The notes under the pieces: generated by a model
Database searches by the model: none
What the model saw: the letters and a program-made list of their open reading frames with translations, nothing else
What the model was told of the DNA's origin: nothing
Part shown: positions 6,501-6,633 of the stretch, in pieces
How positions within the stretch are numbered: position 1 is the first letter of the stretch
Layout of the letters: every line of letters starts with the position of its first letter
Program-made: the position numbers and the translations under genes
Source: Thiotrichaceae bacterium
GTDB taxonomy: Bacteria > Pseudomonadota > Gammaproteobacteria > Thiotrichales > Thiotrichaceae
Assembly (NCBI GenBank): GCA_027008885.1
Contig: JALVDQ010000475.1
Span: 1 to 6,633 of the forward strand
Direction of reading: 5' to 3'
DNA length: 6,633 nucleotides

Positions 6501-6633
6501 GATGAAGATAAAGGTATCCGTAGTTCTGCCGCTTCTGCACTGGGTAGCATCAAAAGTCCACTGGCGATTCAGCCCCTGATTCAGGCATCAGAAGATAAAA
6601 ATGAATATGTCCGTAGGTCTGCTGCATCTGCAC
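3555..6633 (+). CDS. nSTAND1-type STAND NTPase with one membrane segment and C-terminal HEAT repeats (partial at right edge)
   Basis: The frame is open from ATG 3555 to the window end: 1,026 codons, no stop. A Lys/Asn/Gln-rich leader (1-20) precedes the nSTAND signature PYPGLRPYREDEKDNFFGR (21-39). Walker A follows as TGVGKSSLLQ (62-71, Lys66), Walker B as VIILDQFEEFF (147-157, Asp151), and a sensor-like SMREDF (189-194) before a typical YYRIDKLGEQAARDAI segment. A winged-helix-like region closing with WYELYHDMFSQVI ends near residue 400. Positively charged KAKMRRRR leads into a 19-residue hydrophobic segment (417-435), then an unrecognised region (436-658) with a Cys490-x3-Cys494 pair. HEAT repeats run from residue 659 to the edge. 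STAND proteins are signal-responsive ATP switches that oligomerise when the C-terminal sensor is engaged; the HEAT array is the likely sensor here. The start overlaps the SIR2-fold gene's stop (ATGA) with AGAGG 7 nt upstream. No nuclease or protease domain is visible in this chain, so output presumably goes through neighbours. Confidence 0.92.
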   Translation, partial: MSDQANKNKNINLNQPKTNQPYPGLRPYREDEKDNFFGRDADREILVDKLLSNRLTLLFAATGVGKSSLLQAAVMPQLKDPLGENLTVVYHNDWVIDPIDSLKRSIIRDINQSIINQTIPADLQDKKEQTLPELLEFCTLFTRHPLVIILDQFEEFFRYQKQGEQFHAFINQITSLVIKTKIPLSLVISMREDFALELDAFKPKLPTLLFENYYRIDKLGEQAARDAIKIPAQRAGFKYEPKLFKQLLKDLLSRDLDRAPSALTEELSQEQGKTAEPPYIQIVCGQLWELEKDNPDKTLRLKTYQAKGGAKGLLKNYVNDELSHFSTAEKNIASHAFDHLVSRRGTKMPHTVEDLAQLINQDEKELKKVFEKLTEKRILRSQKRANKIWYELYHDMFSQVIEDWNTIWKAKMRRRRFAIIGSSTAVVLFTMYAGFDYLTNKFNYQLISKNKPNDYLELYQGKYGSRDLFHQKHYALETRYQRKDLEPDKCVKNCGVFDYKDLNTELITNLPLLERITAYAEDGQFSKALDLVNKTLQNKNTKNSVLAVKHLAKIRVNASLPKLADLIINSNSPGIRSAVSKNMPIVATRTLFQNREITQQFAFKNKELTTYLANHTDWLKKISDTQGIFKKVIEIESETLLDNNNEGFPGLISITGLSSTSYLIKALEDIQHSGVPRSAAIALGNIKSPLAIQPLIKVLEDKDIINYARSSAASALGSIESLLAIQPLIQALEDEDSDIRKSAADALGNIKSPLAIQPLIKALADENETVRFSAAVALGSINSPLGIQSLIKSLEDEDKNIRYFATYALGSIESPLVIQPLIKALEDEDKGIRSSAASALGRIESPLAIQPLIQALEDEDKYVRFSAADALGSIKSPLAIQPLIKAVLEDKSGSVRASAITALQSINSPLAIQPLIQALENNSDDVRSFAAFTLGRLKSPLAIQPLIQALEDKDSDVRRSAADALGRIKKPLAIQPLIKALEDEDKGIRSSAASALGSIKSPLAIQPLIQASEDKNEYVRRSAASA
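4803..4859 (+). other. Predicted transmembrane segment of the STAND protein
   Basis: Residues 417-435 (FAIIGSSTAVVLFTMYAGF) are uncharged and follow four consecutive arginines (413-416). By the positive-inside rule, the NTPase would be cytoplasmic and the C-terminal repeat half on the far side of the membrane. The segment is short and only moderately hydrophobic, so membrane association without crossing is possible. Confidence 0.6.
6016..6076 (+). repeat. 61-bp perfect internal duplicate, copy 1 (HEAT unit 6)
   Basis: This stretch is identical base for base to 6484-6544 at the same offset (16 bp) within unit 11, including the variable residue positions (DKGIRSS). Flanking bases differ (first base of the Leu codon, and G versus T after the GGG). 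Neighbouring units do not share this identity, so it is a non-adjacent copy. Confidence 0.9.
6484..6544 (+). repeat. 61-bp perfect internal duplicate, copy 2 (HEAT unit 11)
   Basis: This is the partner of 6016-6076, five units downstream (offset 468 bp). Identity with no synonymous change over 61 bp points to recent duplication or gene conversion within the array. Confidence 0.9.

Larger units (their letters stand above)
5529..6633 (+). repeat. 93-bp tandem array encoding 31-residue HEAT (PBS-lyase-type) repeats
   Basis: Twelve units begin at 5529, 5622, 5721, 5814, 5907, 6000, 6093, 6186, 6282, 6375, 6468 and 6561; the last is cut by the window edge. Ten of the eleven complete spacings are 93 bp or one to two codons longer: unit 2 is 99 bp, unit 8 is 96 bp, and the rest are exactly 93 bp. 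Each unit reads approximately LAIQPLI[KQ]ALED, then a variable pair around [IV]R, SAA-x-ALG-x-I-x-SP. Scaffold codons are nearly invariant across units, while residues just before and after the [IV]R, the x of SAAx, and the x of LGxI and IxSP vary. Unit 1 is the most diverged. The array continues past the window. Confidence 0.93.

Noticed and set aside
5529..6633. Array considered as a CRISPR or noncoding tandem repeat
   Set aside because: The 93-bp unit stays in one open frame, all length changes are whole codons, and the translation is a standard HEAT repeat; there are no spacers.

Overview
The window is a compact gene cluster of prokaryotic conflict and programmed-death type. It encodes two clan-CD cysteine-protease-type proteins, a SIR2-fold protein, a STAND NTPase carrying a repeat array, and a Uma2-family PD-(D/E)XK nuclease-like protein. 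The organism is bacterial. Moderate-to-low GC, ATGA-type gene overlap, short AGGA-like Shine-Dalgarno sites and this protein mix would fit a gammaproteobacterium such as a filamentous sulfur oxidiser or methanotroph relative. That taxonomic guess is weak because no ribosomal or housekeeping gene is present.

Layout. Minus strand, reading leftward from about 1283: a CHAT-domain protein with a C-terminal helical adaptor-like tail (444-1283), then a caspase-like/metacaspase gene cut by the left edge (1-381). Plus strand, reading rightward: Uma2 (1369-1935), a helical adaptor/TPR-like/SIR2-fold protein (2065-3558), and a large STAND NTPase overlapping it by 4 bp (3555 to beyond 6633). The STAND protein has one predicted membrane segment and ends in HEAT repeats that run off the right edge. 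The 85-bp gap 1284-1368 is a divergent control region. No gene-free stretch exceeds about 130 bp.

How the parts may work together. The CHAT tail and the N-terminus of the SIR2-fold protein share an alignable helical segment with an identical DNETRVEE core. This is the behaviour expected of an effector-associated (death-like adaptor) domain that lets separately encoded proteins find each other. The inferred model is that the STAND protein senses a trigger through its HEAT array and passes the signal to its translationally coupled SIR2-fold partner. That partner then recruits the CHAT protease through the shared adaptor, with the caspase as a further proteolytic step. The SIR2-fold domain appears to lack both usual catalytic residues (Asn to Ala, His to Arg), so it may be a scaffold or ligand sensor and not an NADase.

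Other notable signals are a near-duplicate C7/T8 element on both sides of the Uma2 gene, a HEAT array whose 93-bp units are nearly identical at DNA level, and a sharp GC drop inside the STAND gene after its membrane segment.
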